Of a DNA stretch of 64,000 nucleotides, positions 29,069 to 39,657 are shown one piece after another. The DNA comes from Moritella sp. 5. Lineage in GTDB: Bacteria > Pseudomonadota > Gammaproteobacteria > Enterobacterales > Moritellaceae. The stretch is taken from assembly GCF_018219455.1 (NCBI RefSeq), contig NZ_CP056122.1, positions 4,396,065 to 4,460,064 on the forward strand, read 5' to 3'. Numbering within the stretch: position 1 is the first letter of the stretch; every line of letters begins with the position of its first letter. Both the position numbers and the translations under genes were made by a program. Below the pieces are notes generated by a model, which was not told the origin of the DNA, did not search any database, and saw nothing but the letters and a program-made list of their open reading frames with translations.

Positions 29069-30013
29069 TTAATTTACTTGCTTAATACGTAATTCGGCTG
29101 GCACTTCAAATATCGTATTTTCTGGGCGCCCTTCGACTTCAGTCACCAGTTTACCTCCGTATTCTTGGAGTTTTTCAACAACCTGATCGATCAACACTTT
29201 AGGTGCAGATGCGCCTGCTGTAACACCAATCTTAGCTTTACCTTCCAATAATACAGGGTCAATATCACCTGCATTATCAATAAGGTAAGACGGGACACCA
29301 AGGTTTTCAGACTTTTCACGTAGACGGTTCGAGTTTGATGAATTTCTAGAACCAACCACAAACATAATATCAACCATACCTGCTAGTTTAGATACCGCAT
29401 CCTGACGATTCTGTGTTGCGTAACAAATATCATCTTTACGTGGCCCCCTAATTTCTGGGAAACGTTCACGCAGTGCGTCAATAATAGCTGAGCAATCATC
29501 TACCGATAACGTGGTCTGTGAGCTGTAAGTTAGGTTTGTCACATCTTTAACGTCTAAAACGGCAACATCCGCAATCGATTCAACCAGATACATACCACCA
29601 TCAGCATTGTCATACTGACCCATGGTACCTTCGACTTCAGGGTGACCCTTATGACCAATCAATACACATTCAATACCACGGCGACTGGCACGAGTCACTT
29701 CCATATGTACTTTTGTCACTAGCGGACAAGTTGCATCAAATACTTTTAGGTCACGACGTTTAGCTTCAGCTTGTACCGCTTTAGATACGCCATGCGCACT
29801 AAAAATAACCACACGACCGTCTGGCACTTCATCAAGCTCTTCGACAAAAATAGCACCGTTCTCTTTTAAGCCATCCACCACATAGCGATTATGCACAACT
29901 TCGTGACGTACATAAACAGGGGTTTCAAACAGCTCAAGCGCACGTTCAACAATGCTAATAGCACGGTCAACACCGGCACAGAAGCCACGAGGATTAGCGA
30001 GTAAAATTTCCAT
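29069..30013 (-). CDS. ispH: 4-hydroxy-3-methylbut-2-enyl diphosphate reductase
   Basis: Iron-sulfur enzyme making IPP and DMAPP in the final step of the MEP isoprenoid pathway. About 314 residues. The three conserved cluster cysteines are visible in [16 protein letters not shown] and [11 protein letters not shown]; the catalytic E in PEVEGTMGQ and the SSNSNRL substrate motif are also present. The second of two adjacent ATGs is taken as start since it has better spacing from AAGG and gives the usual [10 protein letters not shown] opening. End of the ileS-lspA-fkpB-ispH neighbourhood. Confidence 0.96.
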   Translation of the reverse strand: MEILLANPRGFCAGVDRAISIVERALELFETPVYVRHEVVHNRYVVDGLKENGAIFVEELDEVPDGRVVIFSAHGVSKAVQAEAKRRDLKVFDATCPLVTKVHMEVTRASRRGIECVLIGHKGHPEVEGTMGQYDNADGGMYLVESIADVAVLDVKDVTNLTYSSQTTLSVDDCSAIIDALRERFPEIRGPRKDDICYATQNRQDAVSKLAGMVDIMFVVGSRNSSNSNRLREKSENLGVPSYLIDNAGDIDPVLLEGKAKIGVTAGASAPKVLIDQVVEKLQEYGGKLVTEVEGRPENTIFEVPAELRIKQVN

Positions 30014-30025
30014 CATAAACCTTAT

Positions 30026-30472
30026 TTATTCTGCATTAATTTCTAAAATTTCAACTTCAAACGTTACAACTTGTCCAGCTAACGGATGATTAAAATCGAC
30101 AGTTACCGAGTCACCAATCACTTCTCGAATCATGCCCGGTAATTCAGCACCGTCTGGCTGAGTAAAACCGACGATTAAGCCAACTTCCGCTTTCACTTCA
30201 GTAAACTTAGCACGGTCTAAATAATAAATATTATCTGGATTCGGTTGTCCGAATGCATCTTCTGGTTGCAGTTCAAACTTGTTTTTATCACCAACAGTTA
30301 AACCTAATAAACAGCGTTCAAAATTAGGCGTTAAGCTACCATCACCAATTACTAATTTGGCTGGCTTACCTTGTAGTTCAGTACTATCAGCAACAGAGCC
30401 ATCTGCTAAGGTAATAGTAAAATGCATTAGTACTTGGCTATCATTACCAATTGTTGCTACGTTAACTGTCAT
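30026..30472 (-). CDS. fkpB: FKBP-type peptidyl-prolyl isomerase (SlpA-like)
   Basis: Cytoplasmic prolyl isomerase/chaperone of 148 residues. The FKBP half is split by an insert-in-flap domain as in SlpA/SlyD: SQVLMHFTITLADGSVADST at the N-terminus, FERCLLGLTVGDKNKFELQPEDAFG in the middle, and DFNHPLAGQVVTFEVEI at the end (cited as short motifs). The ATG at 30470-30472 is preferred over one six codons earlier. The start overlaps the lspA stop by 11 bp, and ispH follows after about 12 bp, so the three are co-translated. Confidence 0.92.
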   Translation of the reverse strand: MTVNVATIGNDSQVLMHFTITLADGSVADSTELQGKPAKLVIGDGSLTPNFERCLLGLTVGDKNKFELQPEDAFGQPNPDNIYYLDRAKFTEVKAEVGLIVGFTQPDGAELPGMIREVIGDSVTVDFNHPLAGQVVTFEVEILEINAE

Positions 30473-30974
30473 TTGATGAGTCCTTGTCATTTTTACTTTC
30501 CATAATGGCTTCCAAGATTAACATCGCGGCACCAATACAGATCCAAGTATCTGCTAAATTGAAAATAGGGAAATGGCTTGTATCCCAATACACATGTAAA
30601 AAATCAATTACATAACCATGAATAATACGATCATATAAATTACCTAACGCACCACCTAAAATAAGTGCGTAAGCAATATTGCTCCAATACTGCTGAGCTG
30701 GTTGTTTCTTTAACCAATAAATCAACAGACCAGAAACCGATACCGCTATTACGCCAAAGAACCAACGCTGCCAACCGCCTGCATCTGCAAACATACTAAA
30801 TGCCGCACCATAGTTACGTGCATAGGTAAAATTAAACACAGGTAACACATTTACCGATTCACCTAATTGAAAATGGCTCACCACAAAAGTCTTGGTACCC
30901 AAATCAATAAAAAATACGACAACGGCTAACCACAGCCAAATTAATCCTGTTCTCTTTGTTGTGCCTACGGTCAT
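30462..30974 (-). CDS. lspA: Lipoprotein signal peptidase
   Basis: Inner-membrane aspartyl protease that cleaves prolipoprotein signal peptides. 170 residues from the ATG at 30972-30974, chosen because AGAGGA precedes it; the frame also reaches a TTG seven codons upstream. Four hydrophobic segments. The catalytic aspartates lie in the family motifs GGALGNLYDRI(I)HGYVIDF and FNLADTWICIG. A strong terminator lies between ileS and this gene, so lspA-fkpB-ispH probably has its own promoter. Confidence 0.95.
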   Translation of the reverse strand: MTVGTTKRTGLIWLWLAVVVFFIDLGTKTFVVSHFQLGESVNVLPVFNFTYARNYGAAFSMFADAGGWQRWFFGVIAVSVSGLLIYWLKKQPAQQYWSNIAYALILGGALGNLYDRIIHGYVIDFLHVYWDTSHFPIFNLADTWICIGAAMLILEAIMESKNDKDSSNDS

Positions 30975-31018
30975 GATTATCCTCTGATACGTCAACGTGA
31001 TGACGATAAATATAAAAT

Positions 31019-31061
31019 ATACCCAAGTTACTTCAAGATGCTATATCAATCGCTTGGGTAT
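31019..31061. repeat. Inverted repeat, possible dispersed element
   Basis: Perfect 9-bp arms (31019-31027 and 31053-31061) ending in ATACCCAAG/CTTGGGTAT, with a 25-nt centre. The ATACCCAAGTTACTTCAAG start resembles short interspersed repeats I associate with vibrios (recollection, not checked). Only one copy was noticed in the window. Confidence 0.35.
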
Positions 31062-31154
31062 AAACAGTGCATTGTTATTGGTATCAATCCAGCATATTGG
31101 AATAGATTATTTACAATCATATCATTTTCATGACACGGGTTAAGCATTTATCCA

Positions 31155-31211
31155 TAAAAAAATGCCTACTGTGTTTATACTGATTAAACTAACCAGTACA
31201 CAGTAGGCATT
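31155..31211 (-). terminator. ileS terminator
   Basis: Perfect 14-bp outer stem (31161-31174 with 31198-31211) with further pairing inside, followed on the minus strand by seven T residues. It separates ileS from lspA. Confidence 0.85.
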
Positions 31212-31285
31212 CTATGTGAACGATAATAACAGCTTAATGGTTATTACCCTTCTTTACTTGCTCGGTGTGATGAACACACTAGCAA

Positions 31286-34105
31286 TTAAGCAAATTGACG
31301 TTTCTCGCCTTCACCATCGATATTATCTTCACAACGCGCACAAATAGTAGGATGCGTTTCTGACTGACCTACTGTTTCGTTATGGTGCCAGCAACGCTCA
31401 CACTTCTCTGCGTCACTCTTAGCAACGCTAATCCATAAACCGTCAATAGCGCTTGCTTCAACGCCTGTAGGCGCTTCTGTTACCGCAACGACTGTCGTGT
31501 TTGACGTTAATAGTAAGAAACGTAATTCGTTACCTAATTTGTCAAGGTCAGCTGCAAGTTCAGCATTCGCATATAAAGTAACGTCAGCTTGTAAAGAACC
31601 ACCAACAACCGCATTGTTACGTGCTAGTTCAACAGTTTTGTTTACTTCACTACGAACAGCTTGTAGCTTACTCCAGTAAGCGTTGTTTAGCTCAGCATCA
31701 TCAGCAAGTGGTGTTAGACCTGTGTACCACTCTTCAGTGAATACATACTCAGCACGTTCACCAGGCATTGCATTCCAGATCTCAAACGCTGTAAAGCTTA
31801 AGATAGGCGCAGTCCAACGAACCATCGCTTCTAAGATATGGAACATCGCAGTTTGACAGCTACGACGTGCAATTCCGTCTGACTTTGCAGTGTACTGACG
31901 ATCTTTGATGATATCTAAGTAGAAGCTACCCATTTCAATTGAACAGAATGTCATTAGTTTTTGCGTTACATTCTGCATTTGGTAGTTTTCATAATCGGCT
32001 AGGATTTCAGTTTGTAGTGCGTGTGCACGACCCACTGCCCAACGATCCAATGCAACCATATCTTCTGTCGCTACAATATCAGTTTCTGGGTTGAAACCTT
32101 CTAAGTTAGACAATAAGAAACGTGCAGTATTACGGATACGACGGTAAGCGTCAGCACTGCGATCTAAGATCTCATCAGATACCGTCATTTCACCTGTGTA
32201 ATCGGTACTTGCAACCCACCAGCGTAGAATATCACCACCAAGACGGTTCATTACGTCTTGTGGCGCCATTACGTTACCGATAGATTTAGACATCTTACGG
32301 CCTTTCGCATCAACCACGAAACCGTGTGTTAATACGTCTTTATAAGGTGCTTTACCGTGAATAGCTGTTGAGATCATCAATGATGATTGGAACCAACCAC
32401 GGTGCTGATCAGAACCTTCAAGGTAAAGATCGATATCTGCGCCGTCGTATTCTTTACGTGCATCAACAACTGAGAAGTGTGTTGAACCCGAATCGAACCA
32501 TACGTCTAATGTATCAGGTGCTTTCGTGTAGTTTACAGCGTCATCACCTAGTAGGTCTGCAGAATCAAGATCCCACCACGCTTGAATGCCTTTCTGTTCA
32601 ACTAAGTTAGCAATATCTTGCATTAGTTCAGCAGAACGCGGGTGCGGTTCTTGTGTTTCGTTATGAACGAACAAAGAAATTGGCACACCCCACGTACGCT
32701 GACGAGATATACACCAGTCTGGACGGTTCGTTACCATGCTTTCGATACGCTCTTGACCCCAAGAAGGAACCCACTGCACATCTTTAATTTCTTTCATTGC
32801 CGCATTACGCAGACCATTTTGTTCCATGCTGATAAACCATTGTGGTGTAGCACGGAAAATGATTGGCGTTTTGTGGCGCCAGCAATGTGGATAGCTGTGT
32901 TTTAGTACTTGGTGATTTAGTAACGCACCTTTTTCAGTTAGCACTTCAAGAACACTATCGTTTGCTTTAAATACGTGTTGACCAGCAAATAAAGGTGTAT
33001 CTTCAAGGTAAACACCGTTGTTACCAACAGGGTTTGCAATCTCTAGGTTATAACGTAGGCCAGCCACGTAATCTTCTTGACCGTGACCCGGTGCAGTATG
33101 AACAACGCCCGTACCCGCTTCAGTCGTTACGTGATCAGCTAAAATTGCTGGTACGTCGAAATCATAAAACGGGTGGTTAAAGCGTAAATTCTCTAGTGCA
33201 GCACCAGTACAAGTACCTAACGTAGTGAAGCTTTCAGGTGCAAATGCAGCCATGCAAGATTCAACTAAGTCTGTTGCTAAAATTAGTTGCTGTGAACCAG
33301 ATTCAGTTACCATGTTAACTAGCGAATATTCAACGCGCTCAGCTAATGCAACCGCGCGGTTAGCAGGTAATGTCCAAGGTGTTGTCGTCCAGATAACCGT
33401 TGACACCAAACCTTCAACATCACTACCAAATACAGCTTTAACAGCAGCTTGATCTTGTGCCGTAAAACGCACGTAGATAGCAGGTGATTTCTTATCTTCG
33501 TATTCAACTTCAGCTTCAGCAAGTGCAGAACCACAATCTGTACACCAGTGAACAGGTTTAGAACCTTTTTGTAAGTGACCGTTTTCAACAATTTTACCTA
33601 AAGCACGGATAATGTTTGCTTCAGTGCTGAAATCCATTGTTAGGTATGGATTCTGCCAATCGCCTAGTACGCCAAGACGGATAAAGTCTTCACGTTGACC
33701 GTTAACTTGTTTTGTCGCATATTTACGACATTCTTCACGGAATTGTGCAGCTGTTACTTTACGGCCTGGTTTGCCCACTTTTTTTTCTACCATTAATTCG
33801 ATAGGTAGACCGTGACAATCCCAACCTGGAATGTAAGGTGCGTCAAAGCCAGACAAGCCTTTCGCTTTAATAATAACGTCTTTCAGGATCTTATTAACTG
33901 AGTGACCAATGTGAATGTTACCATTCGCATAAGGAGGACCATCGTGCAGAATAAAGGTTTTTTTACCTTTCTTAGCGGCACGGATTTTTCCGTATAAATC
34001 ATCAGTAGTCCACTGCTTCAACATGTTTGGTTCGCGGTTCGCTAAGTTAGCGCGCATCGCAAAGCCCGTTTTTGGCAGGTTCAGCGTTTTTTTATATTCG
34101 CTCAT
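31286..34105 (-). CDS. ileS: Isoleucine-tRNA ligase
   Basis: Class I aminoacyl-tRNA synthetase, 939 residues. Visible are the HIGH motif ([13 protein letters not shown] near residue 68), the CP1 editing domain ([14 protein letters not shown] and [12 protein letters not shown]), the KMSKS loop ([12 protein letters not shown] near residue 602) and the C-terminal zinc finger ([12 protein letters not shown] and CARCEDN). Start ATG follows AGGATAC. Preceded by ribF at 34 bp, the usual ribF-ileS pair. Confidence 0.98.
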   Translation of the reverse strand: MSEYKKTLNLPKTGFAMRANLANREPNMLKQWTTDDLYGKIRAAKKGKKTFILHDGPPYANGNIHIGHSVNKILKDVIIKAKGLSGFDAPYIPGWDCHGLPIELMVEKKVGKPGRKVTAAQFREECRKYATKQVNGQREDFIRLGVLGDWQNPYLTMDFSTEANIIRALGKIVENGHLQKGSKPVHWCTDCGSALAEAEVEYEDKKSPAIYVRFTAQDQAAVKAVFGSDVEGLVSTVIWTTTPWTLPANRAVALAERVEYSLVNMVTESGSQQLILATDLVESCMAAFAPESFTTLGTCTGAALENLRFNHPFYDFDVPAILADHVTTEAGTGVVHTAPGHGQEDYVAGLRYNLEIANPVGNNGVYLEDTPLFAGQHVFKANDSVLEVLTEKGALLNHQVLKHSYPHCWRHKTPIIFRATPQWFISMEQNGLRNAAMKEIKDVQWVPSWGQERIESMVTNRPDWCISRQRTWGVPISLFVHNETQEPHPRSAELMQDIANLVEQKGIQAWWDLDSADLLGDDAVNYTKAPDTLDVWFDSGSTHFSVVDARKEYDGADIDLYLEGSDQHRGWFQSSLMISTAIHGKAPYKDVLTHGFVVDAKGRKMSKSIGNVMAPQDVMNRLGGDILRWWVASTDYTGEMTVSDEILDRSADAYRRIRNTARFLLSNLEGFNPETDIVATEDMVALDRWAVGRAHALQTEILADYENYQMQNVTQKLMTFCSIEMGSFYLDIIKDRQYTAKSDGIARRSCQTAMFHILEAMVRWTAPILSFTAFEIWNAMPGERAEYVFTEEWYTGLTPLADDAELNNAYWSKLQAVRSEVNKTVELARNNAVVGGSLQADVTLYANAELAADLDKLGNELRFLLLTSNTTVVAVTEAPTGVEASAIDGLWISVAKSDAEKCERCWHHNETVGQSETHPTICARCEDNIDGEGEKRQFA

Positions 34106-34139
34106 GTATCCTAATTTCCGTTATTGGTATTCATAAAAA

Positions 34140-35072
34140 TTAAACTGACAGGCCAAAAAAGGTTTTGGCTGCAATGACATCTCGTTCTATTTGCTGACGA
34201 AGTACATCAAAAGATGCAAATTTCTGTTCGCCGCGTAATTTTTTCTTTAGGACAACCTCTAGCTGTTTGCCGTAAAGGTCACCATCAAAATTAAATAAAT
34301 TCACTTCCAGTTGAGAGCACACGCCACCAACTGTAGGACGTTTGCCAATGTTTGCAACGCCCTGTATCGCATCATCACTGATACCTAACACTTCAACTAC
34401 ATACACGCCATTGATTGGGTCTACGCAGCGTTTAAGCGGTATATTAGCGGTTGGAAAACCGATAGTTCGCCCTAATTTAGCACCGTGAGATACTTTACCA
34501 AAAATACTGAATGGTCGACCCAATAGTTCGGCGGCTAAATCAAGTTTATCTTGTGCTAACGCGTCGCGGATCATGGTACTACTAACGCGTGCTTGAGCAA
34601 CGCTAAAGGTATCCATGCTAACCACATCAAAGCCATACTTGGCGCCAGCAGCTTGCAACATAGCAAAGTCGCCCGTGCGCTTATGGCCAAAGCGGAAATC
34701 ATCACCAACAACTAAATATTTAACGCCTAATTTATTCACCAATAACTGGGTAATAAATTCATCCGCTGATAGTGCTGCAAATTTTCTATTAAAATTAACA
34801 CATAAAAGTTGATCAATATTTTGCTCTTTTAACGCTACATATTTATCACGTAACCGTGTTAATCGCGCAGGTGCTTTGTCGCCAATGATCATCTCTAGTG
34901 GCTGCGGCTCAAATGTCATTACCGTCGCAGGCAAATTCAATTGGTTCGCTTTTTCGATTAACTGTCGTAATACCGATTGGTGCCCAAGATGAACGCCATC
35001 AAAGTTACCGATAGTTAAAACACACCCTTGATGGTGTGGCTTCAAATTGTGAATGCCTCGAATCAGCTCCAT
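34140..35072 (-). CDS. ribF: Bifunctional riboflavin kinase / FAD synthetase
   Basis: Makes FMN and then FAD from riboflavin. 310 residues. The N-terminal adenylyltransferase domain contains VLTIGNFDGVHLGHQSVL (GxFDGxHxGH motif) and the VGDDFRFGHKRTGDF segment; the C-terminal kinase domain contains GRTIGFPTANIPL and NGVYVVEV. Starts MELIRGIHNL at an ATG. First gene of ribF-ileS; murJ lies 73 bp upstream on the same strand. Confidence 0.97.
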   Translation of the reverse strand: MELIRGIHNLKPHHQGCVLTIGNFDGVHLGHQSVLRQLIEKANQLNLPATVMTFEPQPLEMIIGDKAPARLTRLRDKYVALKEQNIDQLLCVNFNRKFAALSADEFITQLLVNKLGVKYLVVGDDFRFGHKRTGDFAMLQAAGAKYGFDVVSMDTFSVAQARVSSTMIRDALAQDKLDLAAELLGRPFSIFGKVSHGAKLGRTIGFPTANIPLKRCVDPINGVYVVEVLGISDDAIQGVANIGKRPTVGGVCSQLEVNLFNFDGDLYGKQLEVVLKKKLRGEQKFASFDVLRQQIERDVIAAKTFFGLSV

Positions 35073-35145
35073 GTCTTTGCCAACTATTCCACTAAAACGA
35101 TAAATTATAACTTAGTCAACGCACAGGGTCAGCAACAATTTGTAC

Positions 35146-36705
35146 TCAGTCGGTAATTTTAAAATGTCGCAGGCGTAAACCAAACACCAATAAAGCCATA
35201 AAATAGCTTATTACAGCTAATCCAAGTAAGCCTAACAAACATAAACTGCTGTCTAATAAACCCCACTCGTACCATTGCGACATATCTGGTTTAGCGTATT
35301 GTACTAAACCTGCCATCAAACCTGCAGAGACAAACAACTTCACCACGACAATACCGGTATCCCTATTAATCTTGTACACACCTTCCTTATGCAATCCCCA
35401 ATAGAGCAAGCCTGCATTCAATGTCGCAGACCCCGCTGTAGCCAGCGCTAAACCAACATAACCAAATGGAATCGCTAAAATGATGTTAAAGCCCATATTA
35501 CTGATCATGGCGATGATGCCAAACTTAACTGGCGTACGGGTATCTTGACGCGCATAATAACCTGGTGCCAATACCTTAATTAGCATAAAGCTAAGTAAAC
35601 CAGAACCATAAGCCATCAAACTCATTGAAGCCATAGAGACGTCATCAGCGCCAAATTCACCACGCATAAACAATACTTTAAGCATTGGGCTGGCAAGCAC
35701 TATCATGCCCATCATCGCCGGTGTTCCCAGTAATAGAACAACTCTTACCCCCCAATCCATAGTTAGTTTAAATTGGTTATCAGAGCGAGCAGAATGAGTT
35801 CGAGAAAGGGCTGGTAAAATAACGGTCGCGATCGCAATACCGAACAAACCAAGTGGAAATTCTAATAAACGGTCTGAGTAATACAACCAACTAATTGACC
35901 CTGTCATTAAGAAGCTGGCAATAAACGTATCAAACAATAGGTTAATCTGGCTCACTGATACACCAAACATTGCCGGTATCATTAGTTTTCTAATTTTTGT
36001 CACACCAGGATCTCGCCAACCCCAACGTGGTTTCACCAACATATTCTGTTTTGCTAAAAACGGAATTTGAAATAAGAACTGAATTGCACCGCCGATAAAA
36101 ACCCCGATAGCGAGGCCAATTTCAGGCTGTTCTAAAGTTGGTGCAATGAACAATGCAGCGCCAATAATCGCAATATTTAAAAACACAGGCGTGAAGGCCG
36201 CAACAGCAAACTTACCCAAGGTGTTCAAAATTGCACCAGATAATGCGGTAAAAGTAATAAACCACAAATAAGGGAAAGTTATTTTTAGCATAAATGAAGC
36301 AAGTTCAAACTTGTGTGCATCAGGTCCATCGTTGAGCCAATCCACAAACCAACCCGCACCAAAGAGAATCGTGATTAATGGCGAACCGATTACCCCAAAC
36401 AAGGTAACAATGGTCACTAATACCCCTAAGGTGCCGGATACTGAAGCGATCAATTGTCGTACTTTTTGTTTATCACCAGTTTGTTGATATTCAGTAAGAA
36501 CAGGTACAAAAGCCTGTGCAAATGCACCTTCAGCGAAGAGTCGACGTAAAAAATTAGGAATTTTATTGGCAAAGAAGAAAACATCCGCTGCCGCACCCGC
36601 GCCCATTAGATTTGCAACAATAACATCTCGGACTAAACCTAAAATACGCGAGATCATGGTCATTGAACTGACGATAAGGCCAGATTTTATTAATTTATTA
36701 CTCAA
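35146..36705 (-). CDS. murJ: Lipid II flippase MurJ
   Basis: Polytopic MOP-superfamily protein of 519 residues that moves lipid II across the inner membrane for peptidoglycan synthesis. The N-terminal SSMTMISRILGLVRDVIVANLMGAG and NFLRRLFAEGAFAQAFVPV are MurJ signatures (the latter carries the conserved Arg pair and Glu). About 14 hydrophobic segments. The start is TTG at 36703-36705 with AAAAGG upstream; an internal ATG at codon 15 would cut into the conserved region. Divergent from rpsT, as in many gammaproteobacteria. Confidence 0.96.
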   Translation of the reverse strand: MSNKLIKSGLIVSSMTMISRILGLVRDVIVANLMGAGAAADVFFFANKIPNFLRRLFAEGAFAQAFVPVLTEYQQTGDKQKVRQLIASVSGTLGVLVTIVTLFGVIGSPLITILFGAGWFVDWLNDGPDAHKFELASFMLKITFPYLWFITFTALSGAILNTLGKFAVAAFTPVFLNIAIIGAALFIAPTLEQPEIGLAIGVFIGGAIQFLFQIPFLAKQNMLVKPRWGWRDPGVTKIRKLMIPAMFGVSVSQINLLFDTFIASFLMTGSISWLYYSDRLLEFPLGLFGIAIATVILPALSRTHSARSDNQFKLTMDWGVRVVLLLGTPAMMGMIVLASPMLKVLFMRGEFGADDVSMASMSLMAYGSGLLSFMLIKVLAPGYYARQDTRTPVKFGIIAMISNMGFNIILAIPFGYVGLALATAGSATLNAGLLYWGLHKEGVYKINRDTGIVVVKLFVSAGLMAGLVQYAKPDMSQWYEWGLLDSSLCLLGLLGLAVISYFMALLVFGLRLRHFKITD

Positions 36706-36829
36706 GAAATACCTTTTATGTCAATCAAACCCTGTTCGTGGGGCGCATTTGCTGCTAAAATATGTCCCACATCTTAACTGTCATTGCAGTTAGTTGCCAA
36801 TATTTTGCCTGTTATTTACACAAAAAATA

Positions 36830-36858
36830 TTGACAAATTTCGTTAGGCAAGGCATATT
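36830..36858 (+). promoter_or_regulatory. rpsT promoter
   Basis: Consensus TTGACA (36830-36835), 17-bp spacer, CATATT (36853-36858), about 48 bp before the rpsT start and pointing away from murJ. Confidence 0.75.
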
Positions 36859-36905
36859 CCTCGCCTTTATAAAATTAACGTCTTTAGACATTTAGGAGTA
36901 GGACC

Positions 36906-37166
36906 TTGGCTAATATCAAGTCTGCTAAAAAACGCGCAATCCAATCTGAAAAACGCCGTAAGCACAACACTTCACGTCGTTCAATGATGCGTACACTAAC
37001 TAAGAAAATTATCGTAGCTATCGCTGCTGGTAATAAAGAAGAAGCGACTGCTGCATTTGTTGCTGCACAACCGATTCTTGATCGTATGGCTTGTAAAGGC
37101 CTGATCCACGCAAACAAAGCTGCTCGTATTAAGAGCCGCCTTTCTGCTAAGATCAAAGCACTTTAA
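36906..37166 (+). CDS. rpsT: 30S ribosomal protein S20
   Basis: 86-residue basic 16S rRNA-binding protein. The start is TTG at 36906 ([21 protein letters not shown]) with TTAGGAG upstream. A non-ATG start is also known for E. coli rpsT, where S20 autoregulates its translation, so the same may hold here. Alanine/lysine-rich helices throughout. Divergent from murJ, and terminated by a classic UUCG-loop hairpin. Confidence 0.97.
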   Translation: MANIKSAKKRAIQSEKRRKHNTSRRSMMRTLTKKIIVAIAAGNKEEATAAFVAAQPILDRMACKGLIHANKAARIKSRLSAKIKAL

Positions 37167-37190
37167 TTATTGCTTTAATACGATAATGAA

Positions 37191-37214
37191 AAACCAGCTT
37201 CGGCTGGTTTTTTT
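37191..37214 (+). terminator. rpsT terminator
   Basis: 8-bp stem AAACCAGC/GCTGGTTT (37191-37198 with 37203-37210), loop TTCG, then a T-run to 37214. Confidence 0.92.
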
Positions 37215-37254
37215 ATATCTAAAAAATATGATTTCAGTACTATTTCAACTTAAT

Positions 37255-38472
37255 TCAACCTTTATCCACTAATTCTCTCTCAACTTCCACCTTATCTTTT
37301 GTTGTTGTCGCACAGACAAGTAAATAATAACCCAGTACCGCAGCCAATGTAGAGCCTATTAATATCCCCAAACGCGCCAGATCCGCCATCACCGGATCCA
37401 TAAATGCTAATGATGTAATAAACATCGACATCGTAAAGCCAATTCCACACAACACTGACACCGCAAAAATTTGTTTAAAATTAATCCCCTCGGGTAATGT
37501 CGCAATTTTTAGCTTCACCGCTAACCAACTAATACTGAAGATCCCCAGAGGTTTGCCAATCAGTAGCCCTAATGCAACGCCTATTGGCAGTGCAGAGGTC
37601 ATGTCACTAAACTGAATATTAGTTAACGGCACCCCCGCATTCGCAAATGCAAACAAGGGTAAAATATAATACTTCGTCCAAGGGTGTAGCCAGCGTGCCA
37701 ACGTTTTCGCTGGAGAGTGTGGGTTTTCAACATCATTTTTATCATCTTTACGATACATCGGAATAGCAAAACCGATCACCACGCCAGCCAAAGTTGCATG
37801 TACGCCTGATTTAAGTACTGCCACCCACAATAACGCGCCAACAATAAGGTAAGGCGTTAAACTCATGATGCTGTAACGGTGCATTAGCCACAATATGCTA
37901 ATACACGCGCACGCTAAACTCAGTGATAATACCGACATATCCACGGTATAAAACAAGGCAATAATAATGATCACACCGAGATCATCCATGATAGCCAGCG
38001 CCAATAAGAAAATTTTCAAATTAACAGGAACGCGTTCACCCAATAACGACAAAACCCCTAATGCAAAGGCGATATCGGTGGCGGCAGGGATTGCCCAGCC
38101 CTTGATTGCGTCTGGATTCGCGGCATTAAAACTTAAATAGACTAATGCAGGCGCTAGCATACCGCCTGCCGCAGCGATAATGGGAAAAAGAGATTTTTTA
38201 CGACTCGCTAGCGCACCTTCAACAAGCTCTTGCTTTACTTCTAAACCAATAAGTAAAAAGAATACCGCCATAAGGCCATCGTTGATCCAATGACTGAATG
38301 ATTTATTGATATCAATATCGGCGACGCGAACTTGGATCTCGGTATGTAAAAACTCCAGATACAAATCGGAAAAGGCGGAATTAGCAACAAGCATCGCCAA
38401 TATAGCCGCAATGATAAGTAATACACCGCCTGAGGATTCAGTACGAAGAAATTGCGTTAAGGATTTATACAA
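37255..38472 (-). CDS. nhaA: Na+/H+ antiporter NhaA
   Basis: Inner-membrane sodium/proton antiporter of 405 residues with about 12 membrane segments. The family-defining pair of ion-binding aspartates sits in [18 protein letters not shown], and the N-terminal [33 protein letters not shown] and [15 protein letters not shown] motifs are present. The start is TTG at 38470-38472, directly behind AAGGAGG. It is a single gene, with no nhaR beside it. Sodium export fits a marine organism. Confidence 0.97.
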   Translation of the reverse strand: MYKSLTQFLRTESSGGVLLIIAAILAMLVANSAFSDLYLEFLHTEIQVRVADIDINKSFSHWINDGLMAVFFLLIGLEVKQELVEGALASRKKSLFPIIAAAGGMLAPALVYLSFNAANPDAIKGWAIPAATDIAFALGVLSLLGERVPVNLKIFLLALAIMDDLGVIIIIALFYTVDMSVLSLSLACACISILWLMHRYSIMSLTPYLIVGALLWVAVLKSGVHATLAGVVIGFAIPMYRKDDKNDVENPHSPAKTLARWLHPWTKYYILPLFAFANAGVPLTNIQFSDMTSALPIGVALGLLIGKPLGIFSISWLAVKLKIATLPEGINFKQIFAVSVLCGIGFTMSMFITSLAFMDPVMADLARLGILIGSTLAAVLGYYLLVCATTTKDKVEVERELVDKG

Positions 38473-38631
38473 ATGAGCCTCCTTGCTTATTATCAGGGAT
38501 TTGTATTCAATGAATAATCAACCACATAGATCAAGTATAGAAAATTCACAAAGATTTAACCTTTAAATTTGTTAATTTCGCTATATTGGTAGACATTAAT
38601 CTTTATATTTAACTCATTTAGGTAATTATTA

Positions 38632-39657
38632 ATGTCCTTAAAATCCCTAAAACAGCAGTTATTACCCGAATTAATGCAACTGGAGAAGTTAATCGAATTA
38701 GGCGGTAAACACTTACACAGTCAAATTTTGGCGCATGTGTCTTATAAAAAGTCCAGCTACCCCTTGTATTCAATCAGTATGGGATCAGAAGAACCCAATG
38801 TACCCGTCATCGCCTTTATTGGTGGAATCCATGGTGTAGAGCGTATTGGCACGCAAGTTATCTTAGCGTTGTTTGAGAGCCTCATTAGGCGATTAAAATG
38901 GGATCAATCACTGCATCAAGAACTCCGTCACGTAAAACTGCTATTCCTGCCACTCATGAACCCTATCGGTATGCTAAACAATAGTCGCGCCAATGGTAAT
39001 GGTGTGGATTTAATGCGTAATGCACCGGTAGATGCTGTTGGCAATGTACCTTGGCTCGTTGGAGGGCAGCGCATTAGTAATATACTGCCTTGGTATCGTG
39101 GTAAAAAAGGCAAGGCAATGCAACCTGAATCCCGGGTATTGGTAGAACATATTCGCCAACAATTATTAACAGCCCCTTTTAGTATTGCGCTAGATTGTCA
39201 TTCTGGTTTTGGTTTTGATAATCAGATTTGGTTTCCTTATGCTAAATCAAAACAACCTATTCCTCATCTCGCTGAAATATTTAAGCTGCGTAAAATGCTT
39301 ATTGAAACCTATCCACACCAAGACTACATATTCGAACCACAAGCTCGTAACTATATGACACATGGTGATTTATGGGATTATCTATATGACCAATCACTGG
39401 AACTCAATACCATTTTTCTTCCACTAACGTTAGAAATGGGCTCCTGGACCTGGATCAAAAAGAACCCACTTCAAGTGTTCAAATCCAGTGGTATTTTCCA
39501 TCCGATCCAGCCTCACCGAATTAAACGCGTATTACGACAGCATCATGTCCTAATGGAATTTTTGATCAAAGTAACTGGGTCTTATGCACATTGGTTACCG
39601 CAACTAAACAAGGAACGTAGCCATGCCGACGCAACATCACTCTGGTATACAGAATAG
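38632..39657 (+). CDS. M14-family zinc carboxypeptidase-like protein
   Basis: 341 residues with the metal site of the M14 peptidase/deacylase superfamily: H67-x-x-E70 in GGIHGVERIG, H190 in ALDCHSGFG and the catalytic Glu E268 in LTLEMGSWTW. Arginine-containing NNSRANGNGVDLMRN resembles the substrate-binding region. No signal peptide, so it should act in the cytoplasm. The 3' end overlaps the alpha/beta-hydrolase gene by 35 bp. Substrate unknown: peptides, or amide-linked acyl-amino acids as in the desuccinylase branch. Its partnership with an OlsF-like enzyme makes the second idea attractive (inference). Confidence 0.8.
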   Translation: MSLKSLKQQLLPELMQLEKLIELGGKHLHSQILAHVSYKKSSYPLYSISMGSEEPNVPVIAFIGGIHGVERIGTQVILALFESLIRRLKWDQSLHQELRHVKLLFLPLMNPIGMLNNSRANGNGVDLMRNAPVDAVGNVPWLVGGQRISNILPWYRGKKGKAMQPESRVLVEHIRQQLLTAPFSIALDCHSGFGFDNQIWFPYAKSKQPIPHLAEIFKLRKMLIETYPHQDYIFEPQARNYMTHGDLWDYLYDQSLELNTIFLPLTLEMGSWTWIKKNPLQVFKSSGIFHPIQPHRIKRVLRQHHVLMEFLIKVTGSYAHWLPQLNKERSHADATSLWYTE

